From positions 62,001 to 126,000 of the forward strand of contig CP075496.1 in the NCBI GenBank assembly GCA_021613535.1: 64,000 bases of DNA. Direction: 5' to 3'. Under the pieces are notes generated by a model that saw only the letters and a list, made by a program, of their open reading frames with translations, ran no database searches and was not told the DNA's origin. The translations under genes and the position numbers were made by a program. Origin of the DNA: Adineta vaga. Lineage: Eukaryota > Rotifera. Positions within the stretch are counted from its first letter, which is position 1, and every line of letters starts with the position of its first letter. Positions 34,309-43,873 of the stretch are shown here, one piece after another.

Positions 34309-34460
34309 CACACACCGGTCATGGTAGTTCATGTCTGCATATCACATCATTTCCATCGAACGCTTTTGTTATAAATAGACATTCAGCATTCGAAGTCGTG
34401 ATGCGAGGTTGTGCAGACATAATCCATCTGATGAGACCCTTGGACAAGGTCAAAACCGGT
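34309..34460 (+). ncRNA. Partial hammerhead unit, mutated
   Basis: On the plus strand ACCGGTCATGG (34314-34324) is a ribozyme 3' end. About 100 bp on, CCATCTGATGAGACC...GGTCAAAACCGGTA carries stem I, the CTGATGA core and stem II. The invariant GAAA has become AAAA, which should kill cleavage. CCAT of the second block pairs with ATGG of the first, as expected for adjacent tandem units of a Penelope-like pseudo-LTR. Confidence 0.5.
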
Positions 34461-35090
34461 AGAATACTTTAAAATGGAAATTGCAAAAGAGCAAACGATA
34501 GTAAGATTCAGAAGGGCCCAAACAACACATAACTGCATTTCCGACAACGTGATCTCTATTGATCACTACGAATTAACAGAAATGAATAATACAACGATGA
34601 CTTTAGAATAACAACGCCAGGGGAACCAATATTGCGAAGAACAGAGTCTCAGCGAAGCTAAAAACCGATTGCCTATACCATCAGTAAAGTGAACTTTTCT
34701 CCACGAAGAAAATAGATGAAAACAAAAGCGATGCGTACTTTTATAGAGGCTAGTATGAGGATTAAAACAAAACAAAAATTTCGCTCCAGCACCTCCCTAC
34801 GAAAACTAGATAGGTTTACAAGATCCACCTATAAGTCGTGTAGTGGAACACATGAGAAATGCCACCATTTGAAAAATTTTTGGGGTAATAATGATTTCAG
34901 AGGTTTTTTAGAATCAGTTTTTAATGCTGAATCTAAAAAAAATATTTTCAAGAATTTTCAAGAACCGAAAAATAGTGATTTTTGCATATTTCGTCCAAAA
35001 ACGTGATTTTGGGGAGAACTCAGGTTTTTCAAGGATTTTGCGATTTTTGACTACAAAATAGCTTCTAAAAAGGATAAAAAGTAGTGCATC
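34461..35090. other. No recognisable gene; left part of a truncated hAT
   Basis: The hAT below lacks its N-terminal exons. This stretch contains repeated TTTTTGG/AATTTTCAAGAA segments and no BED finger. Confidence 0.35.
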
Positions 35091-35727
35091 GTGATCAGCA
35101 GCTCACGCTCTATCAAACCATGTGTAAAAAAAGCAAAAATAAATTTCACTCGATTTTTGCATTGCGTGCACCTTACAAAAAATGAAAATTTAGTTACTTA
35201 CATGTTGAAGACAGTTTTATTCACCGGGTCCAAAAGTGGTGAAAATACAGTTCGAACTATTAAAATGGTTCTACGATCTTATGGTATTGATCCGGAATAT
35301 AAACATATCATTTACTTAACTGACAATGCATCGAATTTTATATCGGGTTTGAAAGAAGAAGTACATCTTCGATGTATCTGTAAGTAATATTTAATTGGAA
35401 TCTACAGTATTTTAAAAAATCAAGAAGTTTTTCTAAAGAGAATGTAATAAATCATCTATTAAAAGAATTTTCAAGTTAAAAAGCTTATGAAATAATGATA
35501 TTTGTATTGCTCAAAGATGTTACCAATTGGAGTGAACTTTCACCATGATTTTAATCATACCTTGTTCTCTTATAGGTCATTGCATAAATCTGGTAGTACA
35601 AAATTCTATTGAAGATTGTACGAACATTAGTTCACTTGTTTCAATTGCTGGTGAACTTGTTACTCATTTAAAAAAATGTGAATTAAATCATTTATTATCT
35701 ACAACATTAAAACAAAAATGTGATACA

Positions 35728-35732
35728 CGTTG
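35728..35732. repeat. Target-site duplication of the gypsy element (CGTTG / CGTCG)
   Basis: CGTTG precedes the 5' LTR and CGTCG follows the 3' LTR (41422-41426). A 5-bp duplication is normal for Ty3/gypsy; one base differs between the copies. Confidence 0.7.
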
Positions 35733-35987
35733 TGTTATGATCCGATCCCTAGATCAGATCATAATGCAGTCCTGGATAGATATATCTATATATCTATATA
35801 TATTAGATGATGGTATCTTCTCCAGGTACGATCTCACTGATTACACTAAGATCTAGCTCCCTGTAATCACTAATCTATGAGTGCACTATGTTCAAGGTCT
35901 TAGGATTTCGATGTATAAATACATCAGTTGCTTTTCAAATAAAGATGTAGAATTGTCCTCCAACCAACTTTGTGTTAGGAGTTAACA
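35733..35987 (+). repeat. 5' LTR, 255 bp
   Basis: Starts TGTTATGATCC and ends GGAGTTAACA. It has a TATA-like TATAAATAC at about 35911 and an AATAAAG poly(A)-type signal at about 35938, so the U3, R and U5 parts can be placed roughly. Confidence 0.95.
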
Positions 35988-35989
35988 AC

Positions 35990-36007
35990 TGGTGCACTGG
36001 CCAAGTT
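35990..36007 (+). other. Primer-binding site
   Basis: TGGTGCACTGGCCAAG begins 2 bp after the 5' LTR. TGG complements the CCA end of a tRNA and the rest should match its acceptor stem; the tRNA identity was not determined. Confidence 0.6.
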
Positions 36008-36084
36008 TACTTGCAATCCAACAACACAGTAAACGATTCGGATCTTCATACACATCTTATTATTGGAAATATCACATTAGAAGT

Positions 36085-37200
36085 ATGACGAAAGATCAGG
36101 GTATCACCGACTTAACGGAGGGTGAACAAGGAATGAAAACAGAATCACCTTCACCAACCAATGATGTTCATGATCAAACACCCCAACCTCAATCTGATGA
36201 CATCATGAACGTATTGAAACAACTGCTGACGAAACAAGACCAACTACTTGAAGAAAACAGACAGCTGAAAAACCACGTGGCATTGCAACAAATTACCATT
36301 AGCAATCTGTCTGAAGTAGTAGAAACATTACAAACGAATCCACCTCTTCATCGTAAGTCAATAGCAAACCCATCAGTTATTGCTGTAGAAACATCAACGA
36401 TGACTGATTCAACAACAAATGCTGCTAACGAGAAACTCAATCTTCAACAACAAGCTGCTAAACAACTTCAATCCAAACGGATCGATCAGCTTCTGAATTC
36501 TACTCCATTTGCAGGAACAATGTCACAAGAAGTCTCGGATTGGCTTGAAGAATTCAATACCAAATGTGATAAACTTCAGTTCGATGATACACAACGTTTA
36601 TTAGTTGCTGTAGATCTTCTTAAAGGCAATGCTAAGTTATGGTATGACACGCATAAAGAAGCAATAGAGAATTGGAAAACATTTACAGATAAGTTAACAT
36701 CGTATTTCAAACTTGTGACTGGTACTGATCAATTTCAATTGGAGCAAAAGCTTTATAATCGACGTCGCCAGCATTATGAATCAGCAATTGATTATTGTCA
36801 CAATGTACTAAAACTGTGTTCAAAAGTTAATAAGGAGATGAGCGAAGAAAATAGGATCAAGCATCTCACTCAAGGACTTAATCCAAATGCTCGATTACAC
36901 ATGGATTTGAAAAACCCAAACAATACAGAAGAATTTCTCGAAGCACTCATCAAGTTCGATAAATGGCAAATGGAAGAACAAAATCGACAACGAACTCACA
37001 TACCATTTGATCAACGACAGCACACTTCAATGAAACCATTATATCAAACAAATGGCTCCTCAATTCAACAACGAACTCCTAATAACCATCAACCTCCGTA
37101 CGATCAGAAACAACAAAACAGCAATGGAAAAGAATATGATGGTTGTTGGTCATGTGGTGGAATGGATCATTATCAATATCAATGTTCAAAAAACTATTAG
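36085..37200 (+). CDS. gag: Gag polyprotein, about 371 aa
   Basis: From ATG 36085 (the frame is open further up into the primer-binding site, so this is the first good ATG). After a hydrophilic, coiled-coil-like leader (QLLTKQDQLLEENRQLKNHV) comes the retrotransposon capsid part (VSDWLEEFNTKCDKLQF, AKLWYDTHKEAIENWKTFTD). A single zinc knuckle C-x2-C-x4-H-x4-C (CWSCGGMDHYQYQC) sits at the very end, for RNA packaging. It ends in TAT TAG right behind the frameshift heptamer. Confidence 0.9.
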   Translation: MTKDQGITDLTEGEQGMKTESPSPTNDVHDQTPQPQSDDIMNVLKQLLTKQDQLLEENRQLKNHVALQQITISNLSEVVETLQTNPPLHRKSIANPSVIAVETSTMTDSTTNAANEKLNLQQQAAKQLQSKRIDQLLNSTPFAGTMSQEVSDWLEEFNTKCDKLQFDDTQRLLVAVDLLKGNAKLWYDTHKEAIENWKTFTDKLTSYFKLVTGTDQFQLEQKLYNRRRQHYESAIDYCHNVLKLCSKVNKEMSEENRIKHLTQGLNPNARLHMDLKNPNNTEEFLEALIKFDKWQMEEQNRQRTHIPFDQRQHTSMKPLYQTNGSSIQQRTPNNHQPPYDQKQQNSNGKEYDGCWSCGGMDHYQYQCSKNY

Positions 37201-40200
37201 GGGAAATACGTGATGGTCGTATTTCCGTTCCTCAATATCATCCATCACTCATTATCATTGAAACCGTAATTAATGGTAAACCCGCATATGCAATGGTAGA
37301 CACAGGTGCAACAACATCATTAATTTCAAGATCTGAACTGAATAACATTTCACATTCCTCAATTCAACCAACTGAAACAACAGCAACGCTTGGAGATGGT
37401 CGAACTCAAATATTAGTCAATGGATTAGTAGAATTAGCAATAACCATAAATAATATCACCACATGTATCAAAGCTCTTATTGTTGAATCTTTGGGTGCGA
37501 ATATCATTCTTGGTATGGATTGGTGCAAATTAAACAATGTAAAGGTAAATATACATGAAAACCAAATTGAAATAACTCATCCACAATATGGAAATACAAT
37601 AACTCCATTTATCAATGATGGCTCGGTCGATGCTTGTCTAGGTGAACGTGTAGCATTACTACCATATCACGAACATATTGTCAAAATGCAGACTCCGATA
37701 TCGTCTGCCATGATTACTACATTTTTGCCTGACTTAAAAAAATGTTCGAAGTTAAAAATTGAGATACCTGATGCTTTTGTTGAAATAAACGATTTCTCAT
37801 TTTACATTTCGATTTTTAATCCTACAAAAAATGTTCATAGGTTAGATTCTTATTTAAAATTAGGATCAATACACTATCAATCACATAATGAAACAATGTA
37901 CAACCTGCTGGATTCATCAAATCCATCGAATAGTATGAAACAACATGCATCAATTAATACAATAGAAATAGATGAAAATCCACAATCAAAATTAACACCA
38001 ATCGTTGACAACATTTTACAGAAATTAGTGGCCCACATACAAGACAAACAACATCATGATGATTTCCTGAATATCCTTCAACAAAACAGACGTTCCTTTG
38101 ACACTTCCAAAATGACCAGAGCACACACGAAAATCCATCATACCATCAACACCGGTGATCACCCACCAACGAATGTTCGTCCATATTACAAAACAATACA
38201 ACAACGAAAAGAAATCCAACAAGAAGTTGAAAAGCTAGTAAATCAAGGTATTCTTCGTCCATCTCATTCACCTTGGTCGTCTCCAGTGTTATTGAAAAAG
38301 AAACCAGACGGTACCTTTAGATTTTTGGTTGACTTTCGCCAACTTAATGCTATTACAAAAAAGGACTCATACCCACAACCATCTGCAGAAGAACTGCTGC
38401 ATCGTCTTGCTGGTCACCGGATCTTCTCAAAACTTGATCTAAAGTCAGGTTATTTTCAGATTCCAATTCATCAATCTGATATTCCAAAGACGGCCATTAT
38501 CACACAAGATGGTTTATATGAATTTACAGTATTGGCACAAGGATTGATGAATGCACCACCCACATTTCAACGGGTGATGATTGAATTGTTGGCCAATGGT
38601 CGGTGGGATTATGTAGTTGTATATCTAGACGATATAGTAATTTTTTCCAAAAATATTGATGAACACAAACAACATGTTTCAGATGTTTTATCAACACTTC
38701 ACAATGCTAACTTTCAGGTATCACCATCCAAATGTTCAATTGCCGTCGAAACAATCGAATTTTTGAGTCATATTGTTACCTGTGATAAGGTTGAACCATC
38801 ACCTGACAAGATCAAAGCGATAGTTGATATCGCTCCACCAAAAACACTTGCTCAAGCAAATAGATTTATTGGGAAAGCAGGTTATTATAGGAAATTTATT
38901 CGAGATTTTGCTAAAATAGCTGCACCCATCCACAAAGTTACTAACAAAACTCGAACTAAACATCATGAATTTATATGGGGACCAGATCAACAAATGGCGT
39001 TTGAACAAATGAAATCAATATTGACAACGGCACCATTATTTTTGAACTTTCCTGACCATTCACTGCCATTTATATTATCTACTGATGCCAGTGATTATCG
39101 AATAGCCGGAGTACTCAAGCAAAAAGCAGTTGATGGAATGAATATATGCTATTACAAATCCAGATTATTGAACGATGTCGAACGCCGATATTCAACAACA
39201 GAAAGAGAAGCATTGGCCATCTATTGGTGTTTAACTGATTTACGAAATTACATTGGCGATTCAGAAATCATCATTGAGACCGATCATAAACCACTTGTTA
39301 ATATGCATCACAAGAAATCCTTTGGAAACAAACGAATTGATAATTGGCTTATACATTTACAAGATATGATTCCACAAATTCTTGAAATAAAATATCAACG
39401 TGGTATTGACAATAGTGGACCAGACTATCTCACCAGGTATGATACAATTGAGAATGAAGAAATTACACATTCATGTTCTGCTATTACTCGATCAATGTCC
39501 AAACAAGTCACAGTGCAAGGTGCATCAACTACACCATTAACACCCACACCAAATACAACAACACCTCCGACAAGTACTGACGAAGAAAAATCTCCATCAA
39601 CATTGGCACATCATCTCGATTTGAGTTTTGGAAAAATTCAAATTGAACAAACTGCGGATCCTGATGTTCAAAAGATTCTGGCTCGTATACACGAACCGCA
39701 AATGCATAATTTTTTAGTATATGACAATCTTTTATATCGCCTGGTAGTTCAGAGGAACAATGGCACCAAAAGAAAAATTCCGTACTTACCTGCTACAATG
39801 GTCAATATGGTACTTGAAGCATTTCATGACCACCCATTGAGTGGACATTTTGGAGTACAACGGACACTACAAAAAATTCGTTCCAGATTTTGGTGGCCAA
39901 AAATGCGAAAAAACATAGAGAATTATATTGCATCTTGTCCACAATGTATGAAATTCAACATATTGCGTAGCAAGCCATTTGGACACCTCAAATCATATGA
40001 TCCACCTGACGATGTTTTTCAAACTGTACATATGGATTTTTGGGGACCAGTACGTACTTCTTCGAGTGGCGATAGATATGTAGTAGTATTGACTGATAAT
40101 CTCTCAAAATACGTCATTGCAGAAGCGCTTCCAACAAACTCTGCACATGACACTGCTAATTTTCTTTTGAACAAGTTTATCTTAGTGCATGGTGCTCCTG

Positions 40201-40844
40201 TACAATTAATAACTGATCAAGGTGTTCATTTCAACAATAGATTAATGAAGAATATCATGCAATTATTAAAAATCAATCATAGTTTTTCGGCTACCTACCA
40301 TCCGGAAACTAATGACCAGGTGGAGAGATTCAACGCCACCTTTTGTACACAGCTGGCAAAATACTATGATCAGAACGAGAACGATTGGGATTTATACCTT
40401 CAATCAATTGTCTATGCTTATAACACAGGCACTCACACTACTACGGGATACATCCCGTATGAACTGGCATATGGTCGAAAGCATAGAAGTCCATTTGACT
40501 TCACGAGTCAATCTTTTCTTCTTGCTGAACCTGATCAATTTTATGAACATTTAAAGAAAACACGCCAAATTATCCTCCAACAAGCTCAAAACAACATTCG
40601 CCATCAACACCAACTAATTCAACAACGTTATAACAAACAGCGGAAAAATATTTCTTACAATATTAATGATTTGGTTTTTCTCAAAGTCTATGGGAACCGC
40701 ACAAAACTGGATGAAAGATGGATTGGGCCATGTCGAGTAATGAAGAAAATTGGTGAGCAAAACTATGAAGTGGAAACCAATGATGGAAAAGTGACATCAG
40801 CTCATATCAACCAGTTACGTCCGGTGGTGCACCGAAATATATAA
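37143..40844 (+). CDS. pol: Pol polyprotein: protease, reverse transcriptase, RNase H, integrase
   Basis: The frame is open from 37143; the functional part starts at the frameshift (about 37191). Aspartic protease MVDTGATTSLI is near ORF residue 52. The reverse transcriptase has FLVDFRQLNA, KLDLKSGYFQIP and the catalytic YLDDIVIFS near 493. RNase H follows with STDASDYRIAGVL near 646 and TEREALAIYW. Integrase has an HHCC finger (HPLSGHFG...CPQCMKF, about 895-940) and a D,D,E core (HMDFWG, ITDQGVHF, VERFN at about 962, 1024 and 1060). The domain order PR-RT-RH-IN is that of Ty3/gypsy. No stop or frameshift inside. Confidence 0.95.
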   Translation: MLVMWWNGSLSISMFKKLLGEIRDGRISVPQYHPSLIIIETVINGKPAYAMVDTGATTSLISRSELNNISHSSIQPTETTATLGDGRTQILVNGLVELAITINNITTCIKALIVESLGANIILGMDWCKLNNVKVNIHENQIEITHPQYGNTITPFINDGSVDACLGERVALLPYHEHIVKMQTPISSAMITTFLPDLKKCSKLKIEIPDAFVEINDFSFYISIFNPTKNVHRLDSYLKLGSIHYQSHNETMYNLLDSSNPSNSMKQHASINTIEIDENPQSKLTPIVDNILQKLVAHIQDKQHHDDFLNILQQNRRSFDTSKMTRAHTKIHHTINTGDHPPTNVRPYYKTIQQRKEIQQEVEKLVNQGILRPSHSPWSSPVLLKKKPDGTFRFLVDFRQLNAITKKDSYPQPSAEELLHRLAGHRIFSKLDLKSGYFQIPIHQSDIPKTAIITQDGLYEFTVLAQGLMNAPPTFQRVMIELLANGRWDYVVVYLDDIVIFSKNIDEHKQHVSDVLSTLHNANFQVSPSKCSIAVETIEFLSHIVTCDKVEPSPDKIKAIVDIAPPKTLAQANRFIGKAGYYRKFIRDFAKIAAPIHKVTNKTRTKHHEFIWGPDQQMAFEQMKSILTTAPLFLNFPDHSLPFILSTDASDYRIAGVLKQKAVDGMNICYYKSRLLNDVERRYSTTEREALAIYWCLTDLRNYIGDSEIIIETDHKPLVNMHHKKSFGNKRIDNWLIHLQDMIPQILEIKYQRGIDNSGPDYLTRYDTIENEEITHSCSAITRSMSKQVTVQGASTTPLTPTPNTTTPPTSTDEEKSPSTLAHHLDLSFGKIQIEQTADPDVQKILARIHEPQMHNFLVYDNLLYRLVVQRNNGTKRKIPYLPATMVNMVLEAFHDHPLSGHFGVQRTLQKIRSRFWWPKMRKNIENYIASCPQCMKFNILRSKPFGHLKSYDPPDDVFQTVHMDFWGPVRTSSSGDRYVVVLTDNLSKYVIAEALPTNSAHDTANFLLNKFILVHGAPVQLITDQGVHFNNRLMKNIMQLLKINHSFSATYHPETNDQVERFNATFCTQLAKYYDQNENDWDLYLQSIVYAYNTGTHTTTGYIPYELAYGRKHRSPFDFTSQSFLLAEPDQFYEHLKKTRQIILQQAQNNIRHQHQLIQQRYNKQRKNISYNINDLVFLKVYGNRTKLDERWIGPCRVMKKIGEQNYEVETNDGKVTSAHINQLRPVVHRNI
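37188..37194 (+). promoter_or_regulatory. -1 ribosomal frameshift heptamer A AAA AAC
   Basis: Gag codons read tcA AAA AAC TAT TAG, so the canonical X XXY YYZ slippery site is in the correct phase one codon before the gag stop. Slipping back one base enters the pol frame, which is open there. Confidence 0.85.
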
Positions 40845-41158
40845 TTCTTATATCATATCATAAACGACAATCACAGGCGAGGTGGCAACGTCTAACAACC
40901 ATTGGTTAATCAACAACATGTTCCGTAATATTCATTTGAAAATTATCAAGCAAAATCTGGCGTGGCAACGGATATTTGGTCTTACATCAATAGAAATTAC
41001 TTGGTTTGGTATCAATCAATAGGAATTGCGAAGTTTAGTTCAACAACTTTTTTGAATTTTCTATTCCTATTACATGTTTTATTATTTGTTCTTATTCTGG
41101 TTTTCTTTTATCTGTTTTTATTCATTATTGATACGCGGGACGCGCATCTTTTCTGTAT

Positions 41159-41166
41159 AGGGGAGG
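41159..41166 (+). other. Polypurine tract
   Basis: AGGGGAGG lies immediately upstream of the 3' LTR, where plus-strand DNA synthesis is primed. Confidence 0.75.
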
Positions 41167-41421
41167 TGTTATGATCCGATCCCTAGATCAGATCATAATG
41201 CAGTCCTGGATAGATATATCTATATATCTATATATATTAGATGATGGTATCTTCTCCAGGTACGATCTCACTGATTACACTAAGATCTAGCTCCCTGTAA
41301 TCACTAATCTATGAGTGCACTATGTTCAAGGTCTTAGGATTTCGATGTATAAATACATCAGTTGCTTTTCAAATAAAGATGTAGAATTGTCCTCCAACCA
41401 ACTTTGTGTTAGGAGTTAACA
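41167..41421 (+). repeat. 3' LTR, 255 bp
   Basis: I found no difference from the 5' LTR when reading both base by base. Confidence 0.95.
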
Positions 41422-42514
41422 CGTCGGAACTCGATCTTTGAAATGATCCATTCTATTGATATTAGTTATAAAAAGATTGAAGATATTCTGTTAGAAAGAA
41501 AAGAATCTGCTGATTATTTAGATAAAATCGATCGATTTTTATTAAAAGATGTTAGTGTTGTCTTATCTTCATTTAAAACAGCAAGTGAACAATTATCAAT
41601 GGATGAAGTTCGGACGATTCATTTGGTTCTTCCTTGGATTAATAAACTCAAATCTAATTGTGAAATTCAATGCGATGATTCAAATGAAATTAAAAAGTTC
41701 AAATCTACTTTATTAGCACGAATAAATGACAAAGTTTGGTTAACTGAACTTCATGATATAGCTACGTTTCTTCATCCAATAACAAAGAACTTGTTGGTAA
41801 GTCTCTTTAAAAATTAAATCATTTATTCAAATTTTCTAACTTTCTAGTCATATAATCAGAAAGAGAGAAGAAAAATTCATCAATCCACACGTGATATGCT
41901 TAAGACTATGATGATTTTTGATACAGATAATGATTTACAAGAGATTTATCCAGTAACAAGTGCCAGTTCAAACAACAGGGGATCGAAAAGGATGAAAAGA
42001 ACCGATACTTCACAAGAAAATGTGATGCTCGAATTCGCTCGAGAAGATCCAGGTGAACCAGATAATCAAGATGACGAAATCGATCGCTATGTAAAAACAA
42101 AAGTAGTTTTTATGGCGAATGAATGTGTTTTAAATTGGTGGAAGAAATGGTCGATCAACTATCCAAAACTAAGTGTCCTGGCACGATCTTTATTTGGCAT
42201 ACCAGCCAGTTCGTGTTCGAGTGAGAGAATATTCAGTGCGACGGGACGAATTCTCGATGAACGTCGACAAAACTTAAGTGATGAGAGTGTTGATGATATT
42301 TTGTTCATCAGAAACTTCAAAAAAATTGTATTGTAAAATTTAAAATAAAAAATAAATCATCTAAAGAATATCAAGTGGTTTTTATCTATCAATTTGTGAA
42401 ATACTTCACTGGAACTATGATGAAGAACAAATAGTTATCGTTTTTATATGATGAAAGAAAGTTAAAGTAAAAACTACTTTTAACCAGTTAGAATAAAATT
42501 ACGATATGAAATAT

Positions 42515-42683
42515 GTAGAGCAGGGTAGGGTAGGGTTAGGGTACGAAGTTCGTAGGGTAGGGTTAGGGTACGAGGTTTGTAGGGTAGGGTAGGGTTAGGG
42601 TACGAAGCTCGTAGGGTAGGGTAGGGTCAGGATTTAAAATTTTTGTTTTGTCAGGGCATAGGGTAAGGCAAATGCTTACCCTG
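42515..42683 (+). repeat. hAT 3' end with GGGTAGGGTTAGGG tandem repeats
   Basis: Three to four units of about 33 bp, each GTAGGGTAGGGTTAGGGTACGA followed by AGTTCGT-type sequence, end in a terminus reading CAGGGTAAGCATTTGCC on the minus strand (42683 inward). CAGGG starts are typical of hAT, so this is probably the 3' end of the split hAT. The TTAGGG inside is not the bdelloid telomere motif. Confidence 0.6.
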
Positions 42684-43013
42684 CACATGTCTAATCTATA
42701 AGCATGTCGATCGTAATCGACATCCTACCATTGTTTATAAAATACTGTTAGTCATTGCTTATTCAAAAAGAAAGATAATATTGCAAAGGAATGAAATGTA
42801 ACTAATTTTTGTTTTATCATTTAATCTATTTTTCTTTAGACATTTATTATGACCTATATCCCATTATATTTTGCTTATATCATTATTACGATTAACCTTT
42901 GTTTTATTTCAATATATTTTGATGATGTATATGTATTAAAAATAACTATTATCACAGTCTAATCGGAGGATTCAAAATGATTCTTTTAATATATTTAGTC
43001 TTTCTTCTTATAG
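42684..43013. other. Non-coding, AT-rich
   Basis: Nothing recognised. Confidence 0.4.
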
Positions 43014-43331
43014 TTAATCGAATATTATCACAATAACAATATTTTGAATTGTGGAACCAAATCGTAAAGTAAATTCTTTATTAGGTTTTTCATTAATAAT
43101 TTTCTCTTGATATAACCATTCGATTGTATTATTATTTAATACTTTGATATCTTAAAATAAATAAAAGAATATTTTCTTTTTCTTAAAATTTTATATTTAC
43201 TAATATTATTCATATAATTGGAAGATATTGTACGAAGAAATTTCATTTGATCTGCAGGACATTCACTTATAGTATCAAAATAAGCTGATAAATGATATTA
43301 TTAGATTTCTTTATGGGTAACAATTTGAGTA

Positions 43332-43532
43332 AAAATTTGATGCAAATTACAGCAGCTTTCAATTTCATTATTTAATTAATATTTAAATATTATTTTGAAA
43401 GAAAAAATCAATATATGATTTTAAAAAATAATGATTTATTTAATAAATTAAATAATTTAACAAGAAGATAAGAAAAATTATTTAAAAAAGATTCAGTCGA
43501 CGTTTCGAAGGATAACCCTTCATTTTCAAGAC
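43332..43532 (+). repeat. Left 201-bp terminal inverted repeat with hammerhead-like core
   Basis: Read from the minus strand its inner end is ATGAAGGGTTATCCTTCGAAACGTC: stem II AAGG/CCTT, GAAAC and a GTC as in hammerhead ribozymes. The CTG that should precede ATGA reads AAA, so it is probably a decayed ribozyme. Confidence 0.6.
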
Positions 43533-43873
43533 CAGATGTTAAATGATTCATGAATACAGAAACAAAGAAAGAGAAAAAAGATTGTCATCTATCTTATATA
43601 TTCCAATCAAAAACAGTACCTATACCGCTTCGATGAAATGAATATCTTACTAACAATTATAGTGTGATTTCATGCTTGATGGCGTTATCTATCGAACTGG
43701 CTAACTTGAATATATACGACAGATGACAATCTTTTTTTCTTTCTTCATTTCTGTATTCATGAATCATTCAATATCTGGTCTTTAAAACCAAGGGTTATCC
43801 TTCAAAACGTCAATACAACAACCAACCATATAACTTTCTAAATAAACCAAGTAATATTACACTCAATGATTTA

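Larger units (their letters stand above)
35733..41421 (+). mobile_element. Complete young Ty3/gypsy LTR retrotransposon, 5689 bp
   Basis: Two 255-bp LTRs that I read as identical, TG...CA ends, a primer-binding site, gag and pol with a -1 frameshift signal, a polypurine tract and a 5-bp target duplication. No env-like gene with a signal peptide is seen between pol and the 3' LTR. Identical LTRs imply recent insertion. Confidence 0.95.
35091..42336 (+). pseudogene. hAT transposase, 5'-incomplete and split by a Ty3/gypsy insertion
   Basis: Four exon pieces remain: to 35379 (TVRTIKMVLRSYGID, IIYLTDNASNFISGL), 35576-35732 (CHCINLVVQNSIEDC up to the DTR of the DTRWNS motif), then after the LTR element 41422-41796 and 41848-42336. 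The latter ends with ASSCSSERIFSATGRILDER and VDDILFIRNF, the hAT dimerisation tail. Introns 35380-35575 and 41797-41847 have GT/AG ends and the reading frame is otherwise open. The gypsy element interrupts the codons of the Arg-Trp pair in DTRW, and the 3' copy of the duplicated target has a T-to-C change that alters the Trp codon. The BED finger and the first part of the catalytic core are missing. Confidence 0.8.

Noticed and set aside
40962-41174. Hydrophobic short ORF between gypsy pol and the 3' LTR, like an env remnant
   Set aside because: One hydrophobic run only, no signal peptide, cleavage site or cysteine pattern; it runs into the LTR. Likely chance.
42515-42683. True TTAGGG telomere tract
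   Set aside because: The motif sits in a 33-bp unit at a hAT end and the window otherwise shows the bdelloid TGTGGG type.
32527-42695. CATGTCTA at 32527 and 42688 as target duplication of the split hAT
   Set aside because: The sequence after the left copy does not resemble the CAGGGTAAGC terminus; an 8-mer match over 10 kb can be chance.
43497-43813. Functional hammerhead ribozymes in the inverted ends of the GIY-YIG element
   Set aside because: Stem II and GAAAC-GTC are recognisable but the invariant CTG is replaced by AAA, so only a decayed or look-alike motif is supported.
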